Assembly (NCBI GenBank): GCA_027943335.1
Contig: BSBK01001537.1
Coordinates: forward strand, 79,501 to 143,500
Direction of reading: 5' to 3'
Length of the DNA stretch: 64,000 nt
From: Chamaecyparis obtusa
Taxonomy: Eukaryota; Streptophyta; Pinopsida; Cupressales; Cupressaceae
Shown in pieces: positions 12,405-23,272 of the stretch; positions within the stretch are counted from its first letter, which is position 1; every line of letters starts with the position of its first letter. The notes beneath the pieces were generated by a model. The model saw nothing but the letters and a program-made list of their open reading frames with translations, was not told the origin of the DNA and made no database searches. The translations under genes and the position numbers were made by a program.

Positions 12405-12526
12405 TTTCGGGCTGCTTTTTTCGAATCTGCTTTTTCGGATCTGCTTTTTCGGACAGCTTTTTCGGATCTGCTTTTTCGGATTGCTTTTTCGGATCTGCTT
12501 TTCGGACAACTTTTTCGGATCTGCTA
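12405..12526. repeat. 13-15-bp tandem array in the 3' LTR
   Basis: Repeats of CTTTTTCGGATCTG alternating with CTTTTTCGGACAG-type units, about eight in all. The same array recurs in the 5' LTR (about 17640-17778) with a slightly different length, showing array change since insertion. Confidence 0.85.
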
Positions 12527-12944
12527 AAAACGGCCGCCTATAATTTCGGCCCTACTAAAAATGCCTCTTGAAATGCTGTTTCAATCACAAACAAACCCTT
12601 ACATCAAATTCTCAATGAAGTACCAATGAGATGGCTGAGTACCAACTCCAAATTTGCAACCCTTCAGTAGATATTTCACTACCTCAGTTATGCCAATCTA
12701 GGGGAGTGATTCGTTCCCAAAGATCGAATAGTATTTGCAGACCACAAGGCTACAAATTGTTTCACAATGAAGAAGTAGAAGAAATCCCAAATCCAAGCAT
12801 GTCCAAATGAAAGCCCAAGCCCTCTATTTATTCTTTTCCTTGAAAAGTTGCTAGAACTTCTAGAAACATCCAATTATAAAGTACTTTATAATAAAATAAC
12901 ATTATAATAATAAAGTACATTTCTCAACTCAAAATTATAACAAT

Positions 12945-13136
12945 GTAGGCCCAAATGTCTCATAACTGAATGTAGGCCCAACTAAAACTGAACGTAGGCT
13001 CAAGACTGAACGTAGGCTCTACTACAACTGGATGTAGGCTCAAATTGGATGTAGGCTCACTATAGATGTAGGCTCCACTACAACTGCATGTAGGCCCAAA
13101 CTGGATGTAGGCTCTACCGAATGTAGGCTCTGTCAG
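12945..13136. repeat. ~20-bp tandem array (GAACGTAGGCTC type) in the 3' LTR
   Basis: About nine copies of a CTGAATGTAGGCCCAA / CTGAACGTAGGCTC phrase with spacing near 18-27 bp. The matching array in the 5' LTR is at about 18197-18381. Confidence 0.8.
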
Positions 13137-13253
13137 CAATATGCAATCAAATGATCAACATAATGACCCTCTCTCCAAACCATTTGCCTACGAGAGTCGA
13201 TGATAGGCAAATCCGTCATGCCAAACGATGTCAACCAAAATGGGGACATGACA

Positions 13254-13267
13254 GTCCACCCTTCCTG
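13254..13267 (-). other. Polypurine tract
   Basis: On the minus strand AGGAAGGGTGGAC directly precedes the 3' LTR start TGTCATG. This position and composition fit the plus-strand primer of reverse transcription. Confidence 0.7.
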
Positions 13268-13413
13268 AAATTGCTTGTCCCCAAGCAATAGCTAAACAAA
13301 TAATCAATCAATCCACCTGGATCCCAAATGTAGTCATGATCTAAACTGTTGTCAATCAACGCAAGCTCCTGCAATATTCTCTGAAATATAATCAAGAGGA
13401 ATACATAATCAAA

Positions 13414-16400
13414 CTAACAAATACAACTCAACCAAACTCCAACATCACAACCGCCAGAGTCAGGAACCCACGAGAAACAAACCCTCAAAATATCAGAACC
13501 CAAGTAGAGAGGACAACTGGAACTACCAACATAGCAAATATCATCAACACATCCCACTGGCCTGTGTAGAGCACACAATCCAACTCTGCAACAACGGTGG
13601 ACACTCCCAAATAAAACTGCACCAAGTACGGAGAATCCACACACTGTACAACTCCTGAAGTGAAAACAACTCTGCAAATCACCGACCACTGTCTCATAAC
13701 CATAACTCCCATGTACCGCTGATGGCGAATAATCATCACATGATAGATAGCAAAAACTAGAACCCAAACCAAATCTGACGGCCATCAACTGCTCAACACA
13801 TGGATCAAATGCAAACTGATGAACATATCCTGCAGTATGATGCTGATAAAAAGAACCAACCTCAGTCAATAGCTCACCATGCACAGGTAATACAACCCAC
13901 TGTGACTGATCACCAACTAAGTCAAGAGATGACATAGCCAAAGGAGTAGAATCAATAACAACCGTTGAGGTATCACTCCCAAACTCTTGCTCTAAGTCAT
14001 GCACTATCAAGATGTCAACCACGGAACCTATCGCCATGTCATGCTCATCACAACTCTCATTCCGTGGCGTCAAACCATCCCATAACTGATGACAAGCACT
14101 AGGGACCAAAGTATATCTACGTAACATCATCTCATCAACATGGTCATCAAAGGTAAACTGATGAGCATACCTCACAATGTAATGCCGATAAGATGCGCCA
14201 ATCTCAGTCAGTGACTCAGACTGCACTCCAGAAGAAACTAACTGCAACCAATCACTAACCAAGTTGGAACTAACTACTACCTCTAAAGACACCGCCAAGG
14301 GAGTAGTATCACTAACATGAACCATGCCAACTACCAATTCATCAACATCAAACATGATCTCTGGTACAACATCACTAGTCTCCATGCCATCAGTAGTAGA
14401 AACCATCATCATGTCAAACATACCACAATGCTCAACTGTAGCACCCAACTCAACTGAACCTGCTTCCAGTGCAAACGAACCAAACATGCCAATACTAGTA
14501 TCGAGGACAGATATATCCTCATCTCCACTGCTTCTATCAACCTCGACCATGGACATCCTCGGATCACCAGACACCACGGTCTGTGACTGTACAGAATCTG
14601 GTAAAGACTGAAGTCACTCTAACTCCATGGTCACCTCAGCCAAATGAAACTGTGACTTCTCGAAAGCCAACTGTGTACTCTCAAGAAACTCAGAAGTCAC
14701 CTCAAGCTGCTGAGTAAGCTCACTCACTTCACCTTCCTTGACCAACAAGGCATCATATGTTGTACTGCCCCACTTCATAAGATGATCTCTGTCGGCTACC
14801 AACTGCATATAATTTTCTCTCAAAATTCGGATAGCCTCCCACAAAGAGTGGATCTCTATCAAAGAAAGGTAACTGCCTCCCTGCTCATCGCTAGTAGGAG
14901 AACCCCATCCATAAACTACTAACAATTGACGAGCAGCATCGAAATGCTCGCAAGCAGCAGAAATGTCACGCTCACTAACTCTCAACTGACTAGACACATG
15001 ATGGCGCTGGCTAGACTGTCTGCTACAATCCTCCTCTGCCACACTATCCAAAGGAGTATCCTCAAAGTCACTAATCTCTGGAGTACTACCATCCATACTT
15101 TGCAAGTCAACTCCAAAGCTCACATCATCATATGGAGTATCAAAAACTGTAGCATCACTGTCAAACTCCGTACTGAAAGAAACTGCCGAGGAAACTAAGT
15201 CCTCAGAACTGTCCATTGCATCCTCCTGGATGTCATCTGTAGCAACATGATCCTGGGACTCGCCTGTAAACACTAACATCTCAGATGTGCCTGACTCATC
15301 ACAAGCCCACTGCATCCTGAGTGGTCGACTGGAAATGCACACAACTCCCAACACCGGTGTATAAAAACTAATACTAGCATCTGGTAAGCTGCTGGTATGA
15401 ATGAGAACAACACCGTATAATCTGCTAAGCAAATCCATGATAGCATCCGAACAATCACTGCTACCAATAGATGATAAAGATCTCCAGTCAACAGAGTCCC
15501 AAACGCCAATGTAATAATCCCGAATCCACATCCGTAAACTAGAATCAGCTAGTAACTCAAGCAAACTCCTCACTTGAGTAATATGACTAATACCAACTAA
15601 CGCCACACACCTGTCTACTGTACTCATTACAATCTCTGAATCCGGAGTGTGAATGCTAGACATACTCATATCATCACCAACATGTGACTTGACTGTAAAA
15701 GAAAGCTGAGTCCCTGCCATATGCGCTAACTCCTGAACTGAACTCACCTCAAGACAAAGCTCATCCACATGTCTCTCAGAATCCTGGATATGAATGCAAG
15801 GTGTACTCTTACAATTATCAACAACCACATGTGATCCGCCTGCTGTAGAAAGTTGAGTATTAGGTGTGCAAGATGAAACTAAACTCAACTCCACGCCATA
15901 CCTATCCACATGTCTCTCCGCTGCACTACTCTGATCAACTGTACTATCCTCGGCCACTGTAACATCATCAGGATCAACCATACCGCAATCACTATCCGTG
16001 TCAATCACACAATCCAAGGTACCTGTGATGTCTCCTTGTATCAAATCAGCATGTCTCTCTGAGTCCTGTAATGCCAATGAAGTATTCAACAAAGAGGCTC
16101 GAGTGTCCTCAAACTCTCGAAAAAGCCTGCCAACTTCCTCCTTCCTCCTCAAGGCATCTGAATAGTCTTCGACAAGGCTAAGAAGATGGTCACGGTCCGA
16201 AAGAAGATGTAAATAACTCATCTTCATTGCTCCCATTCCTTCCCTAATCGCCTGTAAGTCAACACAAGAAGACTCTGCCTGAACTACCTTATGTCTGCCC
16301 TGTAACTGAATCATCCGGATGTGATCCTCTATCATATCCCGCATCCTATCATGATGAGATAATGAAGTCACAATCCCATCCTTGCTTACCCTAAGCTGAC

Positions 16401-17052
16401 TGGACAAAACATGTGAAGTGCTATGTGCCTCAACCTCGTGTGATGTAGCGTCTAACTGTGCCTGATACTCTCTATCAGCAAAGTCATGAATACTCAATGT
16501 CTGCTCATCGCTGATATGTATCTCATCATCATGCACAACAACCTCCTCACAATCATCATCTGAATCCATTGTGTTGTAGTTACTATTCTGAGCACCTGTG
16601 ACATCATCCTCAGGCAACCTGTATACAACTGTCTCAACTTGAGTACCAAGTTGACAGTTACTATCAATCCGCATAGTGTCCTTCACCACTTCCTCCTGTG
16701 GCTGAGTAGAAACTGAAACATCTCTCGGAATACTAACTTGTTCCTCAAAATCCTCATGAAGGTTTCTAGTAATTGTGCCAGCGGATCTTATGTTATCTCT
16801 CCTGTGAGAAGCTCTGCCAAATAAAAAACTTGACAACTTACTCACCTTGGCTGGGTCAGACAGTATATCATTCATCACACGGTGGTGCTTACTCCACTGT
16901 TCAGACAAGTTTTGGTCTATTCTCTTAAGTTCATCTCGAATGTCTGAATAACCATCATTTCTACTGTGTCTATCTGTTGCCCACGATCGTGTCCTCTGAA
17001 ACTCTGTACTATTCCTGTCCATACTGAAATCAATCAAGTGCTGGTCACTCAT
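13414..17052 (-). CDS. Unrecognised ~1,210-codon ORF of the non-autonomous LTR element, one in-frame TGA
   Basis: The open frame begins just inside the primer site; the first ATG is at 17052. It runs to a TGA at 14614-14616. After this single stop the same frame continues through LQSLPDSVQSQT to a stop at 13414, adding about 400 codons. The product is acidic and rich in Ser, Asp, Val and His. I see no retroelement catalytic motif or zinc knuckle. Counted from an upstream in-frame TTG at 17073, a ~115-residue block at 224-340 recurs at 693-819 (shared SSQLRVS, DRDHL, then TSLALQDS/TQLAFEKS). A ~50-residue block is also doubled (AERHVDRYGVELS / SERHVDELCLEVS). The part after the TGA has its own doubling (SLTEIGASYRHYIVRYAHQF / LLTEVGSFYQHHTAGYVHQF). 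It may be a derived gag or a lineage-specific protein. The TGA may be a recent nonsense change or a readthrough site. Confidence 0.7.
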
Positions 17053-17091
17053 GCAAAGACGGTTCTTACCCAACAGGATGGCAAGAAAACC

Positions 17092-17103
17092 GCTCTAATA
17101 CCA
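17092..17103 (-). other. Primer-binding site (initiator Met tRNA type)
   Basis: The minus strand reads TGGTATTAGAGC one base after the 5' LTR ends. It differs by one base from TGGTATCAGAGC, the common plant tRNA-iMet primer site. It fixes the element's orientation as minus. Confidence 0.82.
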
Positions 17104-17104
17104 C

Positions 17105-18505
17105 TGTAATGACCCTTACTATAAAGGCCACTAAAAACCACTAATATTGAACTGAGAAAATTTGTCAAACACTTGGCATGCACTGAATACACTGCTGAAA
17201 GAAAAATATTGAATATAGGAAATTATTTTGCAATATATGAGTTCACTGTCCCAAAATTTCAGAATAATAGAGAGCAACCAAATACCATCTAAAACACTAT
17301 CAATGATGTAGGAAATTGCTCAAAACCATATGCCATTCATATATCAACAATTTGCAACAATGTCATACATTTTTCAGTCAATGATATGATCATCAAACCC
17401 TAGGTTTGCAATATAGATAGACTAAAAATTACAATGCCCTTTCACTTGCAAAATCCTAGCCTTCCTTTGTTACCAATAATGCCAAATGGCAAACAAAGAC
17501 AAGTACAATGTAAAATAGTAAAGTGCTGAAGCTATATTTTGTACTCAGCTGAAAACATACATTTCTCAAAAAAATATGCCAAATGCCAAATGAGAAATGA
17601 GGAACCTGATTGTAGATGGCTGCAATAATTTTTTGGACTGTTTTTCGGGCTACTTTTTTCGAATCTACTTTTTCGGACTGCTTTTTCGGATCTGCTTTTT
17701 CGGACAGCTTTTTTGGATCTGCTTTTTCGGATTGCTTTTTCGGATCTGCTTTTTCGGACAACTTTTTCGGATCTGCTAAAAACAGCCGCCTATAATTTCG
17801 GCCCTACTAAAAATGCCTCTTGAAATGCTGTTTCAATCACAAACAAACCCTTACATCAAATTCTCAATGAAGTACCAATGAGATGGCTGAGTACCAACTC
17901 CAAATTTGCAACCCTTCAGTAGATATTTCACTACCTCAGTTATGCCAATCTAGGGGAGTGATTCGTTCCCAAAGATCAAATAGTATTTGCAGACCACAAG
18001 GCTACAAATTGCTTCACAATGAAGAAGTAGAAGAAATCCCAAATCCAAGCATGTCCAAATGAAAGCCCAAGCCCTCTATTTATTCTTTTCCTTGAAAAGT
18101 TGCTAGAACTTCTAGAAACATCCAATTATAAAGTACTTTATAATAAAATAACATTATAATAATAAAGTACATTTCTCAACTCAAAATTATAACAATGTAG
18201 GCCCAAATGTCTCATAACTGAATGTAGGCCTAACTAAGACTGAACGTAGGCTCAAGACTGAACGTAGGCTCTACTACAACTGGATGTAGGCTCAAACTAG
18301 ATGTAGGCTCACTCTGGATGTAGGCTCCACTACAACTGAATGTAGGCCCAAACTGGATGTAGGCTCTACCGAATGTAGGCTCTATCAGCAATATGCAATC
18401 AAATGATCAACATAATGACCCTCTCTCCAAACCATTTGCCTACAAGAGTCGATGATAGGCAAATCCGTCATGCCAAACGATGTCAGCCAAAATGGGGACA
18501 TGACA
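17105..18505 (-). repeat. 5' LTR of the non-autonomous element
   Basis: 1401 bp, paired with 11866-13253. It contains the same two tandem arrays (about 17640-17778 and 18197-18381). The shorter array also yields an accidental minus-strand repeat peptide (SEKADPKKQ units), which I do not treat as a gene. Confidence 0.92.
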
Positions 18506-18789
18506 ACCTCTTACAACAAATTGGAAATGAGATGAGAGTTCATTGAAATTGATAGGTATGGACTCTTTGATGCTCCAAATGCAAGTATTACGCTGTTCCA
18601 ATGTGATTTTTTGAATATTTTTAGCTCTTCCTCCCTACTGGTTGCACTTCTATGGAGACTTATTTTTCTTCCAATCTCACACTTCTCTTTTCTTCTCAAT
18701 ACAGTGAGATGAAATGCTTTTTAGGTCTGCAATGAAGAAATCGAACAAACAAAGTAAATTAAAACATTGGGTTCTTATGTTTTTTTTTT

Positions 18790-18987
18790 CAAAAAAAGGT
18801 AAGTCCATCAGCTGAGTCTCGTCATGGGGACTCGACGAGTCAGAGCATGACTTGTGATTCACCATTACTCGGTGAGTCACAGCCCAAACTCGGTGGAGTC
18901 CAAGTCTGGGTCCTTGTGACTCGTCCAACGTCACTCAACTTGTGACATGCCAAGTCCTGGCGAGTTCATGCGAGTCTAGGAACTCTG
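18790..18987 (-). mobile_element. Putative hAT terminus with GACTCG/CGAGTC subterminal repeats
   Basis: The minus strand begins CAGAGTTCCTAGACTCGC at 18987. It continues with a dense set of short ACTCG/CGAGT motifs in both orientations down to about 18815. Such subterminal repeats and a CAGRG start are typical of some plant hAT elements. It lies upstream of the hAT transposase (11445) in the same orientation once the inserted LTR element is removed. The opposite terminus was not found. Confidence 0.5.
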
Positions 18988-19544
18988 GTTTTGATTAAAA
19001 CTGGTTGTGTGATGTTGCCATACAGGTGTTCATACATCAATGCAGAGGATGCCTTGGAGAAGAACAAGGAATGCCAGATGAATAAAGCTACTCAAGGATT
19101 AGAAGAAGCTACAAGGTCACTGAATCGAAAAACAACCACAAGAGCATGTTGGCTACAGGTGGAACATGGAATGAAATCAAGAAAATACTTTCAGAATTCT
19201 AGAAAATACACCCGAAAAGTCAATGGAAAATAAAATATTTCAAGGAGAATTAATTGAAAATATATTTTATTGTAAAAGGAATGGGAAATTCCAAAGTCAA
19301 ATTGTATGTAATGTTGAAAAGTCAAAATAGTATTTCCTATACCTACCTATTTTGTCCTATTCTCCTTTGGAAGTGTGTAATTTTGCCTTCTAGTGGAAGT
19401 TCGTAGAAGATATAATATTTTAATGTTCAGATGCTTCTAGAAGGCAAATCTAAGCCCTTGGTGTTGAGTGAATCTCCACCACTGAACTTGTAAGCCTTCT
19501 CTATAAAAGGAAAGACCTTTCTTTTTTGTTAAGTTAGTAGTTCT
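18988..19544. other. Intron sequence between hAT terminus and LTR-like arm
   Basis: No supported gene. An open frame at 18991-19233 has no recognisable domain. A CTCTATAAAAGG motif near 19500 resembles a TATA box and may belong to the LTR-like arm that follows. Confidence 0.35.
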
Positions 19545-20195
19545 AGCTGGAATAGCAGTTGCTAGCAGTACGATTTGAGGAGCAGAAATTGTTGTAAATG
19601 GCATTTGAGGTTAATACAAGTTAAGCATTGAAGATATGGTGTCTTTCATATTCTTCCAATGTGTGGATGGTTTCTAATCTTGAATATTAGTTCAGTTCAG
19701 TGATTTTTGATGGATAACTGTGAAAGATAGTCTGGCGGATTTTTGGTTCATACAATTTGTATCTTGCTGATGTATGGTGCATTGCATGGTTAGTATGAAC
19801 ACAATTATAGCATTAAGTTCAATTGTAAATGCATATTTGAATTGTGTCATTGTTGTGTACATGTTTGAATTGTGCCATTGTTGTGTATTTGAATATACAT
19901 TTGCATTCTAAAAATCCTTCACCTCCTTAGAAGATTGCCCTATTTCTGCAGTGTTGTGAGAAGTCTAGTAAAGTAGAAATCAGTTTGGTGGAATCCACTT
20001 GTCTGAAGCATCACCCATCACTATCATTGTTCTTAGGAAGTCCATAGTTTAGTCTCTTTGAACCCAAATCCCTTTTGCTAGTTCATTGAAGCAGTTAGTA
20101 AGATTAGGTAGAATCGTCCACCGTGAGACAAAGAATTGCCTCCACATTCCAAGAACATTCACGAAAGCCCCCTTGTGAATCCAGCAAATCACATC
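19545..20195 (+). repeat. Left arm of inverted LTR-like pair (IR1)
   Basis: The segment from about GCAGAAATTGTTGTAAATG through TAGAATCGTCCACCGTGAG to CACGAAAGCCCCCTTGTG is matched in reverse complement by 23273-23830 followed by 20545-20627. Identity looks like 75-85 per cent. Proximal TATA-like sequence and the arm length suggest LTR remnants, but no TG...CA ends or target duplications were found. Confidence 0.65.
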
Positions 20196-20544
20196 ATATC
20201 CACTAAGTCTATCCAACCATTGTCAAGACCTAACTTTAGGAACCTTGGGGTTGTCTCATCTGATCACATCCAATAGCACTTGAGACTTCCTTGATCAAGA
20301 GAGAGTAGGATACACTTGGTGCTTTTATTTTGTGTTAGTAGTGTGCAAAACCTGTACAAAATGGAATTTTCCAAAATCGTCCACCATGCGCCATTTCTTG
20401 TTTTCCCTCCATGTGCACCTTATATTTTAAAACCAAGAAAGTACAGATAAAAGCAAAAATTGCACATTGAATGTCATTGGGGAGATGCATTACAAAGTGG
20501 AAATTCCACAAACTAGTCCTTCATGTGCCTAGGATAGCAACTAA

Positions 20545-20627
20545 AACAAGTGTCGTTGGATCTACAAGGGGACTTACACGAATGTTCCTAGAATGTGGAG
20601 GCAATTCTCTCTCACTGTGGATGATTC
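20545..20627 (-). repeat. IR1 right arm, inner fragment
   Basis: Reverse complement of about 20105-20195. It is continuous with 23273-23830 once the copia derivative at 20628-23267 and one GATTC copy are removed; the restored junction reads through GTAGAATC as in the left arm. The stretch between the two arms (20196-20544) has no supported gene. Confidence 0.7.
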
Positions 20628-20659
20628 TATTAAAATAATATTGTAAAGTTTCTATAATC

Positions 20660-21689
20660 TGTTAAAGTTTTGAGTAAATAGATCTAATCTAATAACATAA
20701 CAGTAAATAAGACAAGGCACAACACAGTTTTACCCTTGGAAACCTTTATAAGGAAAAACCCAGCATTTAGATCTAGTTGATTATCATTTCCAATTTACTT
20801 ACAATAATATCGCTAAGAATTTGCTGAGGATCCATGAAGCAAATTGATTATGAAGAGCAACTGTCTAGATCTGACTTCTAATTGTGAATGAAGCCCGGAT
20901 GTACTGTGCAATCAGATGTAAGCTGGATCTTCAAGATGTATTCACCACGAACCAGACCTTCAATTCTTATTGATTTTCAATACACAAAGACCTTCAGTTG
21001 GATATAAGCTGAAAGCATACAATCTTGTTTACTGCTGCGGCATATGAATTGATGGAGTCCAACAGACAACCTCACGAATTCACATAAAGTAGTAACTGCA
21101 CATCCAAGCCTACCTATCAAACTCAGGAATTCGCACAAGGAGATTGCAGATGTTTGAGTATCCAATAGCACATGAGTAAAGGTTTAATGACAGTTCGCAT
21201 GCACTGATTTATTTCGCATCAATGATAGTCTGCACACACTAATATATTTTGCACCAATGACAGTTCGCACGCCAGCTAATTGCAGAAGACTTCGCTACTT
21301 CTGATTGAGATTCTCGAGTATGATGGAATTAGAGTTTGATTCGCAGCTGAAGGAGATTCACATGATATGCAATCGTATTGCAGTAGGGCAAAGATATTTC
21401 AATGTTCCTGTAGCAGAGATATGTGTCGCAAATAGCCTTGTAGATGATTGTCTTTCTTACACCTGAAGATCCTCATTTACATGAGGGAGAACCAAATACA
21501 AGGTAAGGAAGGTCGGCCTCCAAGGCTGACCTTGAATTAATAAACTTGGCGCCAAAAACAAAGACGTTTGAGCATAGAGAAGGGGCCTAGTCTTTATTAG
21601 TTTAATTTAAATTAAATATATAAATTAAAATATTAGATTAATTTAATTTATTATTAGCTAGAATTCAAAACTAGCTATAAAAATTAACA
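20660..21689. mobile_element. Solo LTR inserted in the copia derivative's 5' LTR
   Basis: 1030 bp with TGTTAA...TTAACA ends and TAATC duplications at 20655-20659 and 21690-21694. It splits the 5' LTR described above at a point visible by comparison with the intact 3' LTR. No internal retroelement sequence is present. Confidence 0.85.
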
Positions 21690-22139
21690 TAATCATCTTA
21701 AATTTAGTCATTTAGGAAGTTTCTACTTTGTTAGTTTGTCTCTTTTTTAGGAACTCTTTGTTTGTAATTTCTCTATTTAAGGAGACTTTGTCTCCATTTG
21801 TACACACAATTATCAAATAATGAAATTTCATAACACGGTATCATAGCAAGTCTGGGTCTAACTCCCTCACAAGAGGCCTAGGGTTATGTGGGTTGCATGT
21901 ACTTGCATGTTGCTTGCATGTGCTTTTTGTGAGTTGCATGTTGCTTGCATGTGTTGTTTTCTGCACGAAGCATTTCCTTGTTTCACTACATGATGAAGTT
22001 TGACCATTTTCTGGAGTATTTTACCACGTGAAGTCTAGTTTTTTCCATGTGAAGGTTTTTGTGATAGGTTGTTTTGTTTGTTGTAACTGCAACCTATTTT
22101 CTGCTATGTGAGGGTTTTGCATGATTTTGTCCTAAAATT

Positions 22140-22850
22140 CATAGTGGTGTATTTTCTTTTTTTTTCCACAAAAATCATGGTGGCAAGTTTTTTAATTTTT
22201 TTCAACAAAAAATAATGGTGATGGGCTTTCTAATTTTGTCCTAAAAAAAAATTAGTGATGGGTTTTAATAATTTTTTCCCTTAAAAAAATATTAATGGGT
22301 TTTAATAATTTTGTCCTCAAAAAATTATATTGTGAGTTTTCTAATTTTTGTCCTTCAAAAATTAGTGCATGGGTTTTTAATAATTTTTTCTCCTTAAAAA
22401 AATTCTAGTGGGTTTACATAATTTTTTCCTTACAAAATTCTAGAAGGGTTTTATAATTTGCCCATAAAAAGAAATTCTTGTGGGTTTTGTGCAATTTTTC
22501 TGCCTCAAAAATCATTTTGTAAAAGGGTTTTATCGTTCTTCCTCAAAAATGAAGTTTTTTATTTTGATGTGTCTCGGGTTTTGTGTTGGATTTTGATCAA
22601 TTTATATCCTCAAAAATCGTGTCTGGTTTTGATCAATTTTTCTCGTCAAAAATTGCATTTGATTTTTTCAGTTTTTTATCCTCAAAAATTGTTTCTGGGT
22701 TTTCTATTTTTTTCTAGAAAAAATTATTGGCGGGTTTTGGCGATTTTTTCCACAAATATCGTGTTTCTTGCAATTGTTCTAAATCGCACCTAAAGTTGCT
22801 AGGGCAACGGTCTGCACGAGGGTTTGTTGATTTTCTCCTCAAAATCATGG
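22140..22850 (+). repeat. Diverged ~40-50-bp tandem repeats inside the copia derivative
   Basis: About fifteen imperfect units of the form ATTTTTTCCTCAAAAATT followed by GTGGGTTTT. Spacing is 35-55 bp. The units look like expansion of a leader motif. Confidence 0.65.
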
Positions 22851-23272
22851 TTTCAATTTCATCTCAGCGTCTTTGGCTACAAGGAGTGATACATTTGTTT
22901 TCCAACATCAAGTTGGATGGTTTGTGATTATCTTGGTCATTTCTTGAAGTTGTGCAGATTCAGGGAGGATCTCAGCAACAATCTCATGTCGCAATGTTCT
23001 GATGAGAAGGGGCACCCTTCTATGCATTTGTGACCAAAAGACCTGCAGATTGTCTTCCGTAGGGTAGTTAGAACGACGACCATTAAGGGAGGATATTAAA
23101 ATAATATTGTAATGTTTCTATAATGGTCATCTTAAATTTAATCGTTTAGGAATTTTTTATTTTGTTAGTTCGTCTCCTTTTTAGAAACTCATTGTTTGTA
23201 GTTTCTCTATTTAAGGAGGCTATCTCCATTTGTACACACAATTATCAAATAATGAAATTTCATAACAGATTC

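Larger units (their letters stand above)
11866..13253 (-). repeat. 3' LTR of the non-autonomous element
   Basis: 1388 bp with TGTCATGTCCCC...GGGTCATTACA ends on the minus strand. It matches 17105-18505 along its full length with scattered substitutions and small indels. It carries two internal tandem arrays (about 12405-12526 and 12945-13136). Confidence 0.92.
11861..18510 (-). mobile_element. Complete non-autonomous LTR retrotransposon with 5-bp target duplications
   Basis: Two long direct repeats (11866-13253 and 17105-18505) flank a 3.85-kb internal region. ACCTC occurs immediately outside both ends (11861-11865 and 18506-18510), the hallmark of integration. In minus orientation the element reads 5' LTR, primer site, one long ORF, polypurine tract, 3' LTR. 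No gag zinc knuckle, protease, reverse transcriptase or integrase motif is visible, so mobilisation would depend on enzymes from another element. The LTR begins TGTCATGTCCCC, a style often seen in Ty3-type elements; assignment to a superfamily is inference. The two LTRs differ at a few per cent of visible positions, so insertion is not very recent. Confidence 0.92.
20628..23267 (+). mobile_element. Small non-autonomous copia derivative (LTRs ~174 bp), split by a solo LTR
   Basis: The 5' LTR is in two pieces (20628-20659 and 21695-21835, 173 bp together). The 3' LTR is 23094-23267 (174 bp). GATTC target duplications lie at 20623-20627 and 23268-23272. The primer site CGGTATCATAGC is at 21836-21847. 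The polypurine tract AAGGGAGGA ends at 23093. The LTR starts TATTAAAATAAT and ends CATAACA, so the left end is not the canonical TG. The ~1.26-kb internal region has no pol. It retains a phrase (TATGCATTTGTGACCAAAAGACC) also present in the copia 2 gag region (near 24720), so it looks like a deletion derivative of that family. Confidence 0.85.

Noticed and set aside
12405..12526. CRISPR-like array
   Set aside because: Units of 13-15 bp without spacers inside an LTR of a plant retroelement.
12358..12571. Repetitive small ORFs in the LTR (also near 17456-17779)
   Set aside because: They are produced by the 13-15-bp tandem array, not by a coding constraint.
13414..17073. Host gene interpretation of the long acidic ORF
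   Set aside because: It lies entirely between a primer site and a purine tract of an element with target duplications.
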